Below, piece by piece: positions 53,129 to 62,069 of a stretch of DNA of 64,000 bases. The notes under the pieces were generated by a model. That model did no database searches. It had not been told where the DNA came from and saw only the letters and a list, made by a program, of their open reading frames with translations. Positions within the stretch are counted from its first letter, which is position 1. Each line of letters opens with the position of its first letter. Source of the stretch: Paenibacillus sp. V4I3 (GTDB lineage Bacteria; Bacillota; Bacilli; Paenibacillales; NBRC-103111); contig NZ_JAUSZA010000001.1 of assembly GCF_030817215.1 (NCBI RefSeq), forward strand, positions 884,501 through 948,500. Reading direction: 5' to 3'. The translations under genes were made by a program, and so were the position numbers.

Positions 53129-55164
53129 CGTTTCCAACTCCTAGTGATTATTTCCCAAGCTGCAATCAGAACGAGGCCAATTAAAGCGCCAAACACAAGG
53201 CCGTAGGTAATACGGATCAGGGATATATGAAGCGGCGTATGCAAATGAGCAAATGTATCTACAATTGAAAGCTGCCCAATTACACCGATGAAGATCAAAT
53301 AGACAGCATGTCTATAACGCATTGACAGATATGCGCCCAGCAGGAACAAAGGATGTGCGAACAAAAATTCTTTGGTACGAGGACGCACGCCCAACGTATT
53401 TTCCAAGAAGGAACGGAATAATTTCTCCAAGGTAGAAGCCTGTCCTTCATTTCCAGTACGTGACAAGTAATAATAAACGGCGGCTAGAGCTACGCCAGCG
53501 ACTACAATCCATAGCACACTAATAAAGGAAGAAAGGATACTGCGAATATTCGCAATCTTATCTCTGTACGTGTTATTTTCGCTAAAGAATAGTAAATACA
53601 CACCTGCGATCACAATAGGAAGCAAATGCAGTACGCCAACACCGCGGAACTGCTGCAGCACGAGTAAATACGTAACGTGATTGAGAAGCGCCACTTCGTA
53701 AACGACACCAATCAGCGAAATCGCAGATGTTTTGATTAGTGTCCATAAGGCGTAAGCAAGACCTGACTTCCATTTCGCTGCGGCTCCTGAACGAACGGAA
53801 CGAATGGCTAACATGATCGCAATACTCGGTGCACTAATGGCTGTACTTAAGGCAAGACCTTGCGCGTATAGATTAGCCGAAAGCGTATGTAAAGCAACAA
53901 GACCAAGCATGCCTAAGACGAAGAGGAGCAGCACGGCTTCCGGTATGAAGAAGGACACCATCAGCACGATTAGACTAACACCGCCAAGCAGCATGAAGAT
54001 GCGGGCGATTTTCTGCCATCCGGTCGTTTGTACCTCGAATGATTGGGCTTGCCCAAACGTAAACCCGACTTCTTGGATGCGAGGAATCGCGCCGTCTTTT
54101 CCTTGCAAACTTTCATAGTAAGCTGCTAACGGATCGACTAATTTTCCTTTATCCAAGCTTTTCACTGGCCTTGCATTCAAGAAAACCATGCGGATATTGC
54201 GGTCTTTCACTGCAAGGACTAAACGATCCGCAACGCCTTGAATACGATCCTGCAGTTCCGATTTTTTGAGCGGCTCTGTCAACTTTTCTCCGTCTTTCTC
54301 TGTGAACGAATGCAGTCGAACGACGTTATAATTGGTTTGCTTTGCTAACGTACTGAACCCTTTTTGCGGCTCTTTTAATAACTCAATAGCTGCTAGGCCA
54401 ATACCGTTCTTATTAAGGAGATCCGCCATTTTATTCAGGTTAATTTCCGTATTTTCTTCCGTGTAACCCGGAACTTCATTGCCATCGACAATGATGTGCT
54501 TCACGCCGATATCATGGAGCTGTTTCAGCAAGCGATCCATTTCATTGGTTACAAAAGGTCTGCGATTCGATAGACGAACCACGATTTGGAACCCTTGATC
54601 TTTCAGCATTTGTAATGTCATCGGGTCTGGGTCCATACCCTTGATCGATGCATCGTCCATGCTCATTTGGATCATAAGTCCGTTTCTATTTTTGAAACTC
54701 CACGGCTTCGTGACAATCTTCAGATCCGCAAATGTTTTCTGAATCAACGGCTCCAGCTTCTGCTGTGTGGCACTGTCTGCGAATAACACGTAGGTAAAAT
54801 TTTCGTTTGGATCACCCAAGGTCTGGGTCAGTGCGGCAGCGTCTCGAGAGTTATATATCTCGATGCGTCGGCTCTCTTTAAGCTCCGCTAGTGTACTCTC
54901 ATACACGGCCATTGAGCTAATGCCCGCTGCTTTCATATTCTTCAGCTGCTCAGCTACAAAAGTCTGCGGATTCGTCTGAATATCCGAAATATCCAGCAAA
55001 TCACGATAATCGAAAACAAACTCGACTTGATTGGCCGAAGTTTCCGTTTGGTGACGCGTGTAGGCTAACGGCAGGGAGACTACCATTCCAATTATGACGA
55101 GCCACCATAGGATATTCTTGAGAGGTTTATTCCATGTTTGATACCATTGTGCCAAGTTGTCCAC
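53104..55164 (-). CDS. DUF5693-type membrane protein upstream of csaB
   Basis: The 686-residue protein has one N-terminal membrane helix (about 17-36), an extracytoplasmic domain of about 330 residues, then about eight membrane helices from 380 to the end. The soluble part has a TIM-barrel-like pattern (MDRLLKQLHDIGVKHIIVDG). The gene overlaps csaB and a homologue commonly sits next to csaB in Paenibacillus-type genomes as I recall. A role in wall polymer synthesis or export is inferred from context only. Confidence 0.8.
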   Translation of the reverse strand: MDNLAQWYQTWNKPLKNILWWLVIIGMVVSLPLAYTRHQTETSANQVEFVFDYRDLLDISDIQTNPQTFVAEQLKNMKAAGISSMAVYESTLAELKESRRIEIYNSRDAAALTQTLGDPNENFTYVLFADSATQQKLEPLIQKTFADLKIVTKPWSFKNRNGLMIQMSMDDASIKGMDPDPMTLQMLKDQGFQIVVRLSNRRPFVTNEMDRLLKQLHDIGVKHIIVDGNEVPGYTEENTEINLNKMADLLNKNGIGLAAIELLKEPQKGFSTLAKQTNYNVVRLHSFTEKDGEKLTEPLKKSELQDRIQGVADRLVLAVKDRNIRMVFLNARPVKSLDKGKLVDPLAAYYESLQGKDGAIPRIQEVGFTFGQAQSFEVQTTGWQKIARIFMLLGGVSLIVLMVSFFIPEAVLLLFVLGMLGLVALHTLSANLYAQGLALSTAISAPSIAIMLAIRSVRSGAAAKWKSGLAYALWTLIKTSAISLIGVVYEVALLNHVTYLLVLQQFRGVGVLHLLPIVIAGVYLLFFSENNTYRDKIANIRSILSSFISVLWIVVAGVALAAVYYYLSRTGNEGQASTLEKLFRSFLENTLGVRPRTKEFLFAHPLFLLGAYLSMRYRHAVYLIFIGVIGQLSIVDTFAHLHTPLHISLIRITYGLVFGALIGLVLIAAWEIITRSWKRWVPLLSK

Positions 55165-55170
55165 TCCTTA

Positions 55171-55299
55171 GAGCTTTCCGATAGAAAGCTTTCTTCGTAA
55201 AGCATGCACTTACATTGGAAAACCCCTTCAGGTCGTCCTACCTCGGGTAATAGGCCAAATGAATGCGGATTTAATTTCCATCTATTCATTAGACGACCT
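55171..55299 (-). promoter_or_regulatory. Structured leader of the DUF5693-csaB operon
   Basis: On the minus strand AGGTCGTC (55299-55292) pairs with GACGACCT (55237-55230). Immediately inside, AATGAAT (55290-55284) pairs with ATTCATT (55264-55258). A separate hairpin, AGCTTTC-TATCG-GAAAGCT, lies just before the ribosome-binding site CTAAGGAG. No known riboswitch was recognised. Confidence 0.5.
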
Positions 55300-55342
55300 A
55301 TCCCTGACTTAGGTTCTGAAGAGGTTCAGTTTTCCTATTTCA

Positions 55343-57038
55343 TTATCCGTCTACACGGTTAAGCACATATTGAATGATGCTATCCAGCTGCTGTGCAGCT
55401 GCTGGACCTGTTGATCCTTGTACCGCAAAATAAAACTTAATTTTCGGTTCCGTTCCAGAAGGACGCAAGCAGAACCATGAACCATCATCCAGCTTAAATT
55501 TCAGCACATTTTCACGAGGAAGGCCATCTATGCCCTCTGCGTAATCTTCCACTTGGCTTACACGAGTGCCACTGATCTCCGTTGGCGGATTCGTTCTCCA
55601 AGCTTCCATGATGCGCCCGATTTGTTCCACGCCGTCTTTCCCTTTCAGCGTCCTTGATTCAAGCTTTTCCAAAAAGTAGCCAAAGGATTCGTATAGTTCT
55701 TGAAGGACTTCATATAAAGTCTTGCCTTGCTTCTTATAATAAGCTGCAGCTTCAGCAATCAGCATCGCTGCGATAACTGCATCCTTATCTCGGGCATAGT
55801 CCCCGGCCAAGTAGCCATAGCTTTCTTCATATCCGAATAAGAACGTATACTCACCATTTTGTTCGAACTGGGACATTTTCTCCCCGATATATTTAAAGCC
55901 GGTTAACGTATTTAATGTAGGAATCCCATAATGATTCGCGATGACTGCGCCCATTTCACTTGTGACGATCGTTTTGACGACAACGCCGTTCGCAGGCAGT
56001 GTTCCGCGCTCTTTCAAGCTTGATAATAAATAATTTACAATGATGGCACCAGACTGATTACCTGACAATACGACATACTCGCCGTTCGGATCCTTTACAA
56101 CGGCACCCATGCGATCGGCATCAGGATCGGTTCCGATGATGATATCGGCATTCCAATCTTTCGCTTGTGCAATTGCGAGTGTAAAGGCTTCCCGCTCCTC
56201 CGGATTCGGAGACTTAACGGTCGAGAACTGTGCATCCGGCAGCTCTTGCTCGGCCACAACACGTACTTGTCCGAAGCCAACTGCTTTCAACACTTCGCGT
56301 ACCGGCACATTACCCGCTCCATGTAAAGGAGTGAAGATGATGCGGAAATCGCCTTCGATCTGCTTAATCACATCCGGATTCTGGCTAATTGCAGTTACTG
56401 CCTGGATGTACGCTTGATCGACTTCTTCACCTAACCAAGAAAGCAGCCCTTGCGCTTCCGCTTCTTGCTGGGTTATTTTCTTGACCTTGTCGAAGGAATC
56501 GATGCTCTGTACTTGTGCAATGACTTGCTCCGCAAACTCAGGAACGAGCTGTCCCCCGTCTGCTCCATATACTTTATACCCATTATATTCAGGTGGGTTG
56601 TGACTAGCTGTAACGACAACCCCTGCGGACGCACCTAAGTATCTCACAGCAAAGGATAGCTGTGGAGTCGCGTGCAGCGTTTTAAAGAGATAAGCCTTAA
56701 TTCCATTCCCTGCGAACACGAGAGCAGATTCTAAAGCGAACTCGGGCGACATATGACGTGAATCATAAGCCAGAACAATGGAAGGACTTGTAGCGCCTGT
56801 CCCATTCACATATTGTGCCAAGCCTTGGCTTGCGCGTCCAACGGTATACACGTTGATTCGATTCGTTCCAGCGCCAATCACGCCGCGAAGTCCTCCTGTG
56901 CCAAATTCAAGATCTTTATAAAAGCGATCCTCAATTTCTCTCTCATCTTCCCGAATAGCACGCAGTTTCTTTCTTCGTTTCGGCATCCACTGCTGGATCC
57001 TCTAACCATAATTGATACTCTGTTTGTACACGCGTCAT
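55343..57038 (-). CDS. pgcA: Phospho-sugar mutase (PgcA type) with an apparent N-terminal frameshift
   Basis: It interconverts glucose 6- and 1-phosphate, feeding UDP-glucose and wall glycans. Motifs: GTGGLRGVIGAGTNRIN, the phosphoserine loop TASHNPPEYNGYKVY, the metal loop DPDADRMG, the sugar loop GYEESYGY, and RPSGTEPKIKFY. From the ATG at 57038 the frame reads MTRVQTEYQLWLED...ETKKE and then shifts. One extra T in the TTT at 56966-56968 (an A in the mRNA) breaks the frame. Removing it joins directly to LRAIREDEREIEDRF. The downstream frame from an internal ATG at 56986 gives 547 residues and lacks the first helices. It could be a sequencing error, a true mutation or a slippage site. Confidence 0.85.
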
Positions 57039-57071
57039 AGTAGTCAGGTTCATCTCCTTTTTATCTATGGG

Positions 57072-57500
57072 TTATTTATTAGCAAGGGCGAACATAAGCT
57101 CGCCTTCGACTACCACTTTGTCGCCTACCTTAGCCACAGCTTGGCCTTTGACAATAGTTCCTTTTACACGTGTAATCGTCATTTCTAAAGTTAGTGTATC
57201 GCCAGGCACTACTTGTTGGCGCCAACGAATGCCGTCTGCACCAGCAAATAAACCAATTTTACCTTTGTATTCAGGCATCGACAGAACAGCCACAGCACCT
57301 ACTTGTGCCAAAGCTTCCACAATCAGCACACCCGGCATAACCGGATAGCCAGGAAAGTGTCCTGCGAAGAACGGTTCATTGATCGTAACATTCTTTATAC
57401 CTACAGCTCTAACACCTTCTTCGACCTCCAAAATACGGTCAACAAGCAGGAAGGGAGGGCGATGAGGAATGATCTCTTGAATCTGGTTAATATCTAGCAT
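57072..57500 (-). CDS. fabZ: 3-hydroxyacyl-[acyl-carrier-protein] dehydratase
   Basis: FabZ removes water from 3-hydroxyacyl-ACP in fatty acid elongation. The 142-residue hot-dog protein has the family features [20 protein letters not shown] and the catalytic His in [12 protein letters not shown] with the catalytic Glu in [16 protein letters not shown] precedes the ATG. A likely promoter, TTGTAA-N17-TATACA, lies upstream on the minus strand. It is followed closely by the mutase gene. Confidence 0.96.
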   Translation of the reverse strand: MLDINQIQEIIPHRPPFLLVDRILEVEEGVRAVGIKNVTINEPFFAGHFPGYPVMPGVLIVEALAQVGAVAVLSMPEYKGKIGLFAGADGIRWRQQVVPGDTLTLEMTITRVKGTIVKGQAVAKVGDKVVVEGELMFALANK

Positions 57501-57528
57501 AGCGGTTTAAAAACTCCTTTCAAAATAC

Positions 57529-57655
57529 TTGTATAAAATACAAGGTAATCACTTACAATAGGGATGTCCCTTCATTAACTGCAGAAGTGAAGGTTCATAT
57601 AGGGGAGCTTATGTACAGGGCTGTGTTACAGACTTATACATAGGCTCTTTTTACG
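57529..57655 (+). ncRNA. Possible plus-strand small RNA between fabZ and pgsA
   Basis: In this otherwise empty gap the plus strand has TACAAT (57554-57559, weak -35 TTGTAT 19 bases before). It then has CCTTCA...TGAAGG, and a hairpin GAGCTTATGTA...TACATAGGCTC followed by TTTTT (57604-57652). The terminator points to the plus strand although both flanking genes are on the minus strand, which suggests a separate short transcript of about 90 bases. Confidence 0.35.
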
Positions 57656-57664
57656 TAGTATACA

Positions 57665-58183
57665 TTATTTCAATTTGGCTCCTCGATTTAATACAAGGAA
57701 CTGAATAATATAAATGAAGGAAGTTAAGAATGAGACCCCGATTACAAACCATAAATAGGTCATGGCAAAGGTTAAATGAAAAACGATGAAGAGGATAGCA
57801 AAATAGTACAGAACCGTCGTTAACTTTCCCATCACATTGGCGGGAACCGTTAATTTGCCCCTGAAGTGAAAGAAAGCAGAGCCCATAATCATACCTAAAT
57901 CACGAATGAACATCGCAGCAGCTGCCTGCCAAGGAATCAATTCCGAGATGAGCAGAGATAGGATCACCGCAATCATCATGCTCTTATCAGCAAGTGGGTC
58001 CAGCATGACACCGACGGGTGTGATAAGCCCGCGAGTTCTTGCGATATAGCCATCTAGGATATCCGTAAGTCCGGCTGCCAGTAAAATAAAAAAGGCAACT
58101 TGGATATGGCCATTAAAAAAAATCACGAGGTACACAGGGATTAGAACAAACCTGCTGATGGTGAGCATGTTCGGTATATTCAA
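57665..58183 (-). CDS. pgsA: CDP-alcohol phosphatidyltransferase (phosphatidylglycerophosphate synthase type)
   Basis: It makes phosphatidylglycerol phosphate from CDP-diacylglycerol and glycerol 3-phosphate. The full signature DG-x2-AR-x8-G-x3-D-x3-D is present (DGYIARTRGL...GVMLDPLAD). Five membrane helices are apparent. Start chosen at the TTG at 58183, with AGGAGG 6 bases upstream, giving the standard N-terminus NIPNMLTISRF; the frame to 58234 lacks a signal. A cardiolipin-synthase-type homologue cannot be excluded by motifs alone. Confidence 0.85.
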   Translation of the reverse strand: MNIPNMLTISRFVLIPVYLVIFFNGHIQVAFFILLAAGLTDILDGYIARTRGLITPVGVMLDPLADKSMMIAVILSLLISELIPWQAAAAMFIRDLGMIMGSAFFHFRGKLTVPANVMGKLTTVLYYFAILFIVFHLTFAMTYLWFVIGVSFLTSFIYIIQFLVLNRGAKLK

Positions 58184-58254
58184 AGTACCCCTCCTGCGCG
58201 TTAGTATCCGATAACTGGTACATTTAACCTTCATTCATTATACCGCTGCTTACA

Positions 58255-58281
58255 CAAAAATAAAACTCCCATGCGGGAGTT
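58255..58281 (-). terminator. Terminator after the EpuA-like gene
   Basis: AACTCCC-GCAT-GGGAGTT followed by TTATTTTTG on the minus strand, 5 bases past the stop at 58286. Confidence 0.85.
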
Positions 58282-58285
58282 AGAG

Positions 58286-58504
58286 TTAATTCGCAAATAC
58301 CAGATCGTATAAATGCCGCCAAGTACTCATATGAAAGATTTCCCCCGCTGGCTGATGACCAAGCTTGGTGTAACCTACCCATAGGCCGATAAAAACAGCC
58401 AGCACGCATAGCACAGGAATACGAATGATTTTGAAAATAAGCCATATAATATTCAGCCATTTCGGCCTTGGTTTCTTCTTTGGTGGAGCAGGCTTGTCTG
58501 ACAT
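58286..58504 (-). CDS. EpuA-type small membrane protein (annotated elsewhere as RNA polymerase subunit beta-like)
   Basis: The 72-residue protein has a basic, proline-rich N-terminus (KPAPPKKKPRPKW), one membrane helix (about 20-44), and the family tail YTKLGHQPAGEIFHMSTWRH. Such proteins follow flagellar flhP-like genes in Bacillales and are often misnamed RNA polymerase beta subunit because of a database-domain name. Function is unknown. It lies 26 bases after flhP and has its own terminator. Confidence 0.85.
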   Translation of the reverse strand: MSDKPAPPKKKPRPKWLNIIWLIFKIIRIPVLCVLAVFIGLWVGYTKLGHQPAGEIFHMSTWRHLYDLVFAN

Positions 58505-58530
58505 CGAGCCCTATCCCTCCCTTTCTAAGA

Positions 58531-59397
58531 TCAGGCGCGCAAATTATTAGCGATATTCATCATCTGATCCGAAGATGTAATTGCTCGGGAATTGAGTTGA
58601 AGCGCTCTTTGCACGATAACCAGATCTGTCATTTCATCCGAAAGCGTTACGTTAGATTGCTCCAGAAAACCCTGCATAAGGCTAACACGGTTAGCCGGGT
58701 TATCAACTAATGAGTTCACATCTTGTAAGATATTCGCCTTCTCAGCAGCCGTTATGCCATTAGGAATAGCATAAAGGTTATCTCCAACGTCTTGGAGCAA
58801 CTGTGGACGTACAACGCGAACTAGCTTGATCTGTCCCAAATTAAGGGGTGCTGCACTTGGATCCTGCTCATTGTATCCTTTGATCGTACCGTTCGGTTCA
58901 ACGACAGGTCGAAAACCAGTCGGCACACGAATCGGGTTGCCATCAACACCAGTGACGAAGTGGCCTTCTTTGGTTGTTAGCACGGTGCCGCCAGTCGCAT
59001 CGGGACTTAAACTGAAAGCACCATTACGGGTCCAAGCAGGCTGGAACACGGGGTTGCCGTTCTCATCTGCCTTACTCACAGATACTTCAAACAATCCGTC
59101 ACCTTGAATGGCAAAGTCCGTCACTTCCCCCGTGGACTGAATAGGTCCTTGGGATAAATTTGTTTGGATTTGCACCAGCTTCGAGCCCCATCCTTGGTTA
59201 AAACCAAGGGGTGAAAACCGGCCTTGCTGACGGAATCCTTCTGGCTGCGATTTGACGTTAGTCAGAACGTCCTCGAAGGAGGCTTCCTTCTTCTTGAAAC
59301 CATTCGTATTCACATTCGCGATATTATTGGAGAGAATATCCAGCTTTTGCTGTAAGCTATGCATGGATACCGATGAGTTAATCATGGAATTGTTCAT
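58531..59397 (-). CDS. flhP: FlhP, flagellar hook-basal body (FlgF/FlgG-type) protein
   Basis: The 288-residue rod/hook-family protein has the N-terminal LDILSNNIANVNTNGFKKKE and the C-terminal SLMQGFLEQSNVTLSDEMTDLVIVQRALQLNSRA. In B. subtilis FlhO and FlhP form the distal rod with FlgG-like structure. Start chosen at 59397, supported by AAGGGG and the normal N-terminus. It lies 24 bases after flhO. Confidence 0.92.
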   Translation of the reverse strand: MNNSMINSSVSMHSLQQKLDILSNNIANVNTNGFKKKEASFEDVLTNVKSQPEGFRQQGRFSPLGFNQGWGSKLVQIQTNLSQGPIQSTGEVTDFAIQGDGLFEVSVSKADENGNPVFQPAWTRNGAFSLSPDATGGTVLTTKEGHFVTGVDGNPIRVPTGFRPVVEPNGTIKGYNEQDPSAAPLNLGQIKLVRVVRPQLLQDVGDNLYAIPNGITAAEKANILQDVNSLVDNPANRVSLMQGFLEQSNVTLSDEMTDLVIVQRALQLNSRAITSSDQMMNIANNLRA

Positions 59398-59421
59398 GGT
59401 CCTGCCCCTTCGCAAGCTAAA

Positions 59422-60315
59422 TTAGACGCGCCCAACTTCATTCGCGGCTTTTTCCATACTTTTATCATAAGATTGGATGACTTTTTGGTTTGCTTCATAC
59501 GCGCGAAGCGCTGACATCATATCGACCATCGATTGCGCAGAATCCACATTAGAGCGTTCTATGAAGCCTTGACGAACCTCTACTTGGTCACCTGCAGCAA
59601 CCTGCGTTACAGTCGCTTCATCGCCTGGATTAATGCGCAGCAGCCCGTTACCTTCACGCAGCAACAGATTCGGATCCTCCGCACGCGAGAGCATCAGTCC
59701 TACAGGTTGTCCTGCCGGATCTAGAAGCGGAAGACCGTTGCCATCAAGGAACTCACCCTTGTCAGTAACCTTGAAGGAGTGAATCGGCTGGCCTGCTCCA
59801 TCAACAAGCACCAGGGGTTGTCCATCTCGACCTAGTACACGGTTGCCATTCGCGTTAACTAGCTGGCCTGCTGTATCGACCGTGAACTTTCCGTTCAACG
59901 AATACCTTTGTTCACCATCAGCGTTCAACACCGTAAACAGTGCCTGCGGCTGAAACGTGCGTTCTCCGTCCGCATTCACGAACTTACCTGAAGTATCAAA
60001 GTTGATACCCGGCACTTGAATGTTCGAGACAAGAGCAAAATCGAAGGGATTCTGCGTTTCCTGCAAATCACCCTGCGCATGAATGGAGATGTTCTCTTCC
60101 GAGAACACGCCCAAACTCATCTTCCCAAGAGGTGCTGTCGAAGCACCTTGTCCACCGCGAATCGTCGATATAAGCATCTCCGGGAACGATCGAGACAAAG
60201 CATTGCCTTGTTTAAATCCTGGGGAATTAATGTTGGCAATATTATTCGTAATGGTGTCGTGTCTGCGCTGTTCGGAGATCATGCCTGCCGCCGCGGTATA
60301 CAATCCTCTTAACAT
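59422..60315 (-). CDS. flhO: FlhO, flagellar hook-basal body (FlgF/FlgG-type) protein
   Basis: The 297-residue protein begins MLRGLYTAAAGMISEQRRHD with TNNIANINSPGFKQGN and ends with the FlgG-type coiled tail VDMMSALRAYEANQKVIQSYD. It is a rod component paired with FlhP. The order mbl-flhO-flhP is conserved with B. subtilis. A run of beta motifs (NGNRVLGRDGQPLVLVDGAG) fills the centre. Confidence 0.92.
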   Translation of the reverse strand: MLRGLYTAAAGMISEQRRHDTITNNIANINSPGFKQGNALSRSFPEMLISTIRGGQGASTAPLGKMSLGVFSEENISIHAQGDLQETQNPFDFALVSNIQVPGINFDTSGKFVNADGERTFQPQALFTVLNADGEQRYSLNGKFTVDTAGQLVNANGNRVLGRDGQPLVLVDGAGQPIHSFKVTDKGEFLDGNGLPLLDPAGQPVGLMLSRAEDPNLLLREGNGLLRINPGDEATVTQVAAGDQVEVRQGFIERSNVDSAQSMVDMMSALRAYEANQKVIQSYDKSMEKAANEVGRV

Positions 60316-60343
60316 CTCTTCACCTCTTGGGTAGTATGTCTAA

Positions 60344-61342
60344 TTAAAATTTACGTTTGGTAACCTTATCCAAGTTATCTAGCATAATGCCTGTTCCTTT
60401 AACAACACAGGACATCGGATCTTCCGCAATTATTACAGGCACTTTCAGTTCGTCCGCCAGCAGTTGATCGAGCCCATGCAGCAAAGCTCCGCCACCTGTC
60501 AAAATAACACCACGGTCAATAATGTCTGCCGATAGCTCTGGAGGTGTTCGCTCCAATACACTCTTCGCCGCAGTCACGATGGAGGAAACTGGATCCCACA
60601 GCGCTTCCTGAACTTCACTGGAGTGAATCGTGATCGTAAGTGGTAAACCGGATACCATATCTCTACCGCGAATATCCATCTCTTGATCTCTACCGTGTGG
60701 ATATACCGTTCCGATTTTCAGCTTAATATCTTCGCTCGTCCGTTCACCAATCAGCAGCTTGTACTTATTTTTGATATATTTCGTGATCGCGATATCGAAC
60801 TTGTCGCCTGCAATCTTAATGGAGGAGGAGGTGACGATGTCGCCCATGGATAACACGGCCACATCTGTCGTCCCTCCGCCGATATCTACAACCATATTGC
60901 CGCTAGGCTGGAAGATGTCCATGCCGGCACCAATTGCTGCTGCCTTCGGTTCTTCTTCCATGAATACCTCTCGGGCACCGCTGCGCTCAGCCGCTTCGCG
61001 GATCGCCTTCTGCTCAACCGAGGTGATGTTGGTAGGGGCGCAGATCAGTATTCTCGGATGAGAATACCAATTCTTGCCCCCTACTTTTGCGATGAAATGC
61101 TTCAACATCATTTCCGTAATATCAAAGTCCGCAATAACGCCATCTTTCAATGGACGAATCGCAATAATGTTGCCTGGAGTTCTACCCACCATGCGGAAAG
61201 CTTCTTCTCCTACAGCCAGTACGCGTTTCGTATCGCTTTCAATCGCAACTACGGAAGGCTCATCGAGCACGACACCGCGTCCTTTTACATGAATAAGCAC
61301 ATTCGCCGTGCCGAGATCTATTCCAATATCCTTGCTTAACAT
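60344..61342 (-). CDS. mbl: Mbl, MreB-like actin homologue
   Basis: Mbl guides sidewall synthesis. The 332-residue actin-fold protein shows the phosphate-1 motif DIGIDLGTANVLI, the phosphate-2 motif VDIGGGTTDVAVLS, and the adenosine motif ILTGGGALLHGLDQLL. The family is normally 333 residues. Its place just after spoIIID and before flhO identifies it as Mbl rather than MreB or MreBH. GGGAGGA precedes the ATG. The gap 61343-61509 contains a TATAAT-like -10 but no convincing -35. Confidence 0.94.
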   Translation of the reverse strand: MLSKDIGIDLGTANVLIHVKGRGVVLDEPSVVAIESDTKRVLAVGEEAFRMVGRTPGNIIAIRPLKDGVIADFDITEMMLKHFIAKVGGKNWYSHPRILICAPTNITSVEQKAIREAAERSGAREVFMEEEPKAAAIGAGMDIFQPSGNMVVDIGGGTTDVAVLSMGDIVTSSSIKIAGDKFDIAITKYIKNKYKLLIGERTSEDIKLKIGTVYPHGRDQEMDIRGRDMVSGLPLTITIHSSEVQEALWDPVSSIVTAAKSVLERTPPELSADIIDRGVILTGGGALLHGLDQLLADELKVPVIIAEDPMSCVVKGTGIMLDNLDKVTKRKF

Positions 61343-61509
61343 TTCTAGTTAATCCTCCCTAAACCTACCGTCCATCCCGTGAAGAATCGGCGCTCTTGTA
61401 TATAGTTCTAATTATAAGCTAAATTCGCTGTAAATGCATTAATTCCTCTTTTTGTGTGAAATTTCGACAAGGGAAGTATAAAGGAAACCTATCGGGATGA
61501 AGGGTACTT

Positions 61510-61800
61510 TTAGGACTTGACCGTGACCAGGTTTTCGGAAAGCTTCGGATTTCGGGTTTTTCGATACTTAATTTTCGTCGCTTCTCCTCCTCTTAGGTGC
61601 CTGATTGACTTGTGATACTCCAAAATGTGCTTCACCTGATTGGCCAGGTCCGGGTTGATTTCCGGTAGTCTTTCCGTCAAATCCTTGTGCACCGTGCTTT
61701 TGGAAACGCCGAATTCCTTAGCAATGGTGCGAACCGTATTCTTGGTCTCGACGATACAGGTACCAATCTTAATGGTTCGCTCTTTGATGTAATCGTGCAC
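61510..61800 (-). CDS. spoIIID: SpoIIID, mother-cell transcription factor
   Basis: SpoIIID activates and represses many sigma-E genes in the mother cell. The 96-residue HTH protein reads VHDYIKERTIKIG, KNTVRTIAKEFGVSKSTVHKDL, and SIRHLRGGEATKIKY, almost the same as in Bacillus. The open frame extends to 61950, but GTG at 61800 with GGGAGG upstream gives the proper start and length. A sigma-E-like promoter lies 35-60 bases upstream. Confidence 0.95.
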   Translation of the reverse strand: MHDYIKERTIKIGTCIVETKNTVRTIAKEFGVSKSTVHKDLTERLPEINPDLANQVKHILEYHKSIRHLRGGEATKIKYRKTRNPKLSENLVTVKS

Positions 61801-61834
61801 TCCCCTCGCCTCCCTACTCGAGATAGTTTGGTAA

Positions 61835-61862
61835 AGTATATGAGGGGCATGACTAGATATTC
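61835..61862 (-). promoter_or_regulatory. Candidate sigma-E promoter of spoIIID
   Basis: GAATATC (61862-61856), 13 bases, CATATACT (61842-61835) resemble the sigma-E consensus with the expected short spacing. spoIIID is a sigma-E gene in B. subtilis. Confidence 0.55.
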
Positions 61863-62001
61863 TACGTAGCCAAGCCTGACAAGCCCATTTCCCATATTTA
61901 TTTTCAAAATAATCAAGGATAATCGATTCTGCCGTCCTTCGGACAAGCATTTTTGGTAAAAGTGATGCAAAGCAAAGTAAACCTAATCCTTATATCCATG
62001 C

Positions 62002-62028
62002 AAAAAAGCAGCAGGATGTACCCGCTGC
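62002..62028 (-). terminator. Terminator after the spoIIQ-type gene
   Basis: GCAGCGGG-TACAT-CCTGCTGC followed by TTTTTTG on the minus strand, about 40 bases beyond the stop at 62070. Confidence 0.9.
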
Positions 62029-62069
62029 CTTTATTTTATGTAGGCTGGTCGCCTATAGGTCGAAACTGA

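Noticed and set aside
58286..58504. True RNA polymerase beta subunit
   Set aside because: The 72-residue single-pass membrane protein only belongs to a family that inherited that name; it has no polymerase domain.
61801..61950. N-terminal extension of SpoIIID
   Set aside because: The extra 50 codons have no start signal, and SpoIIID normally begins at the VHDYIKERT segment with a ribosome-binding site just upstream.
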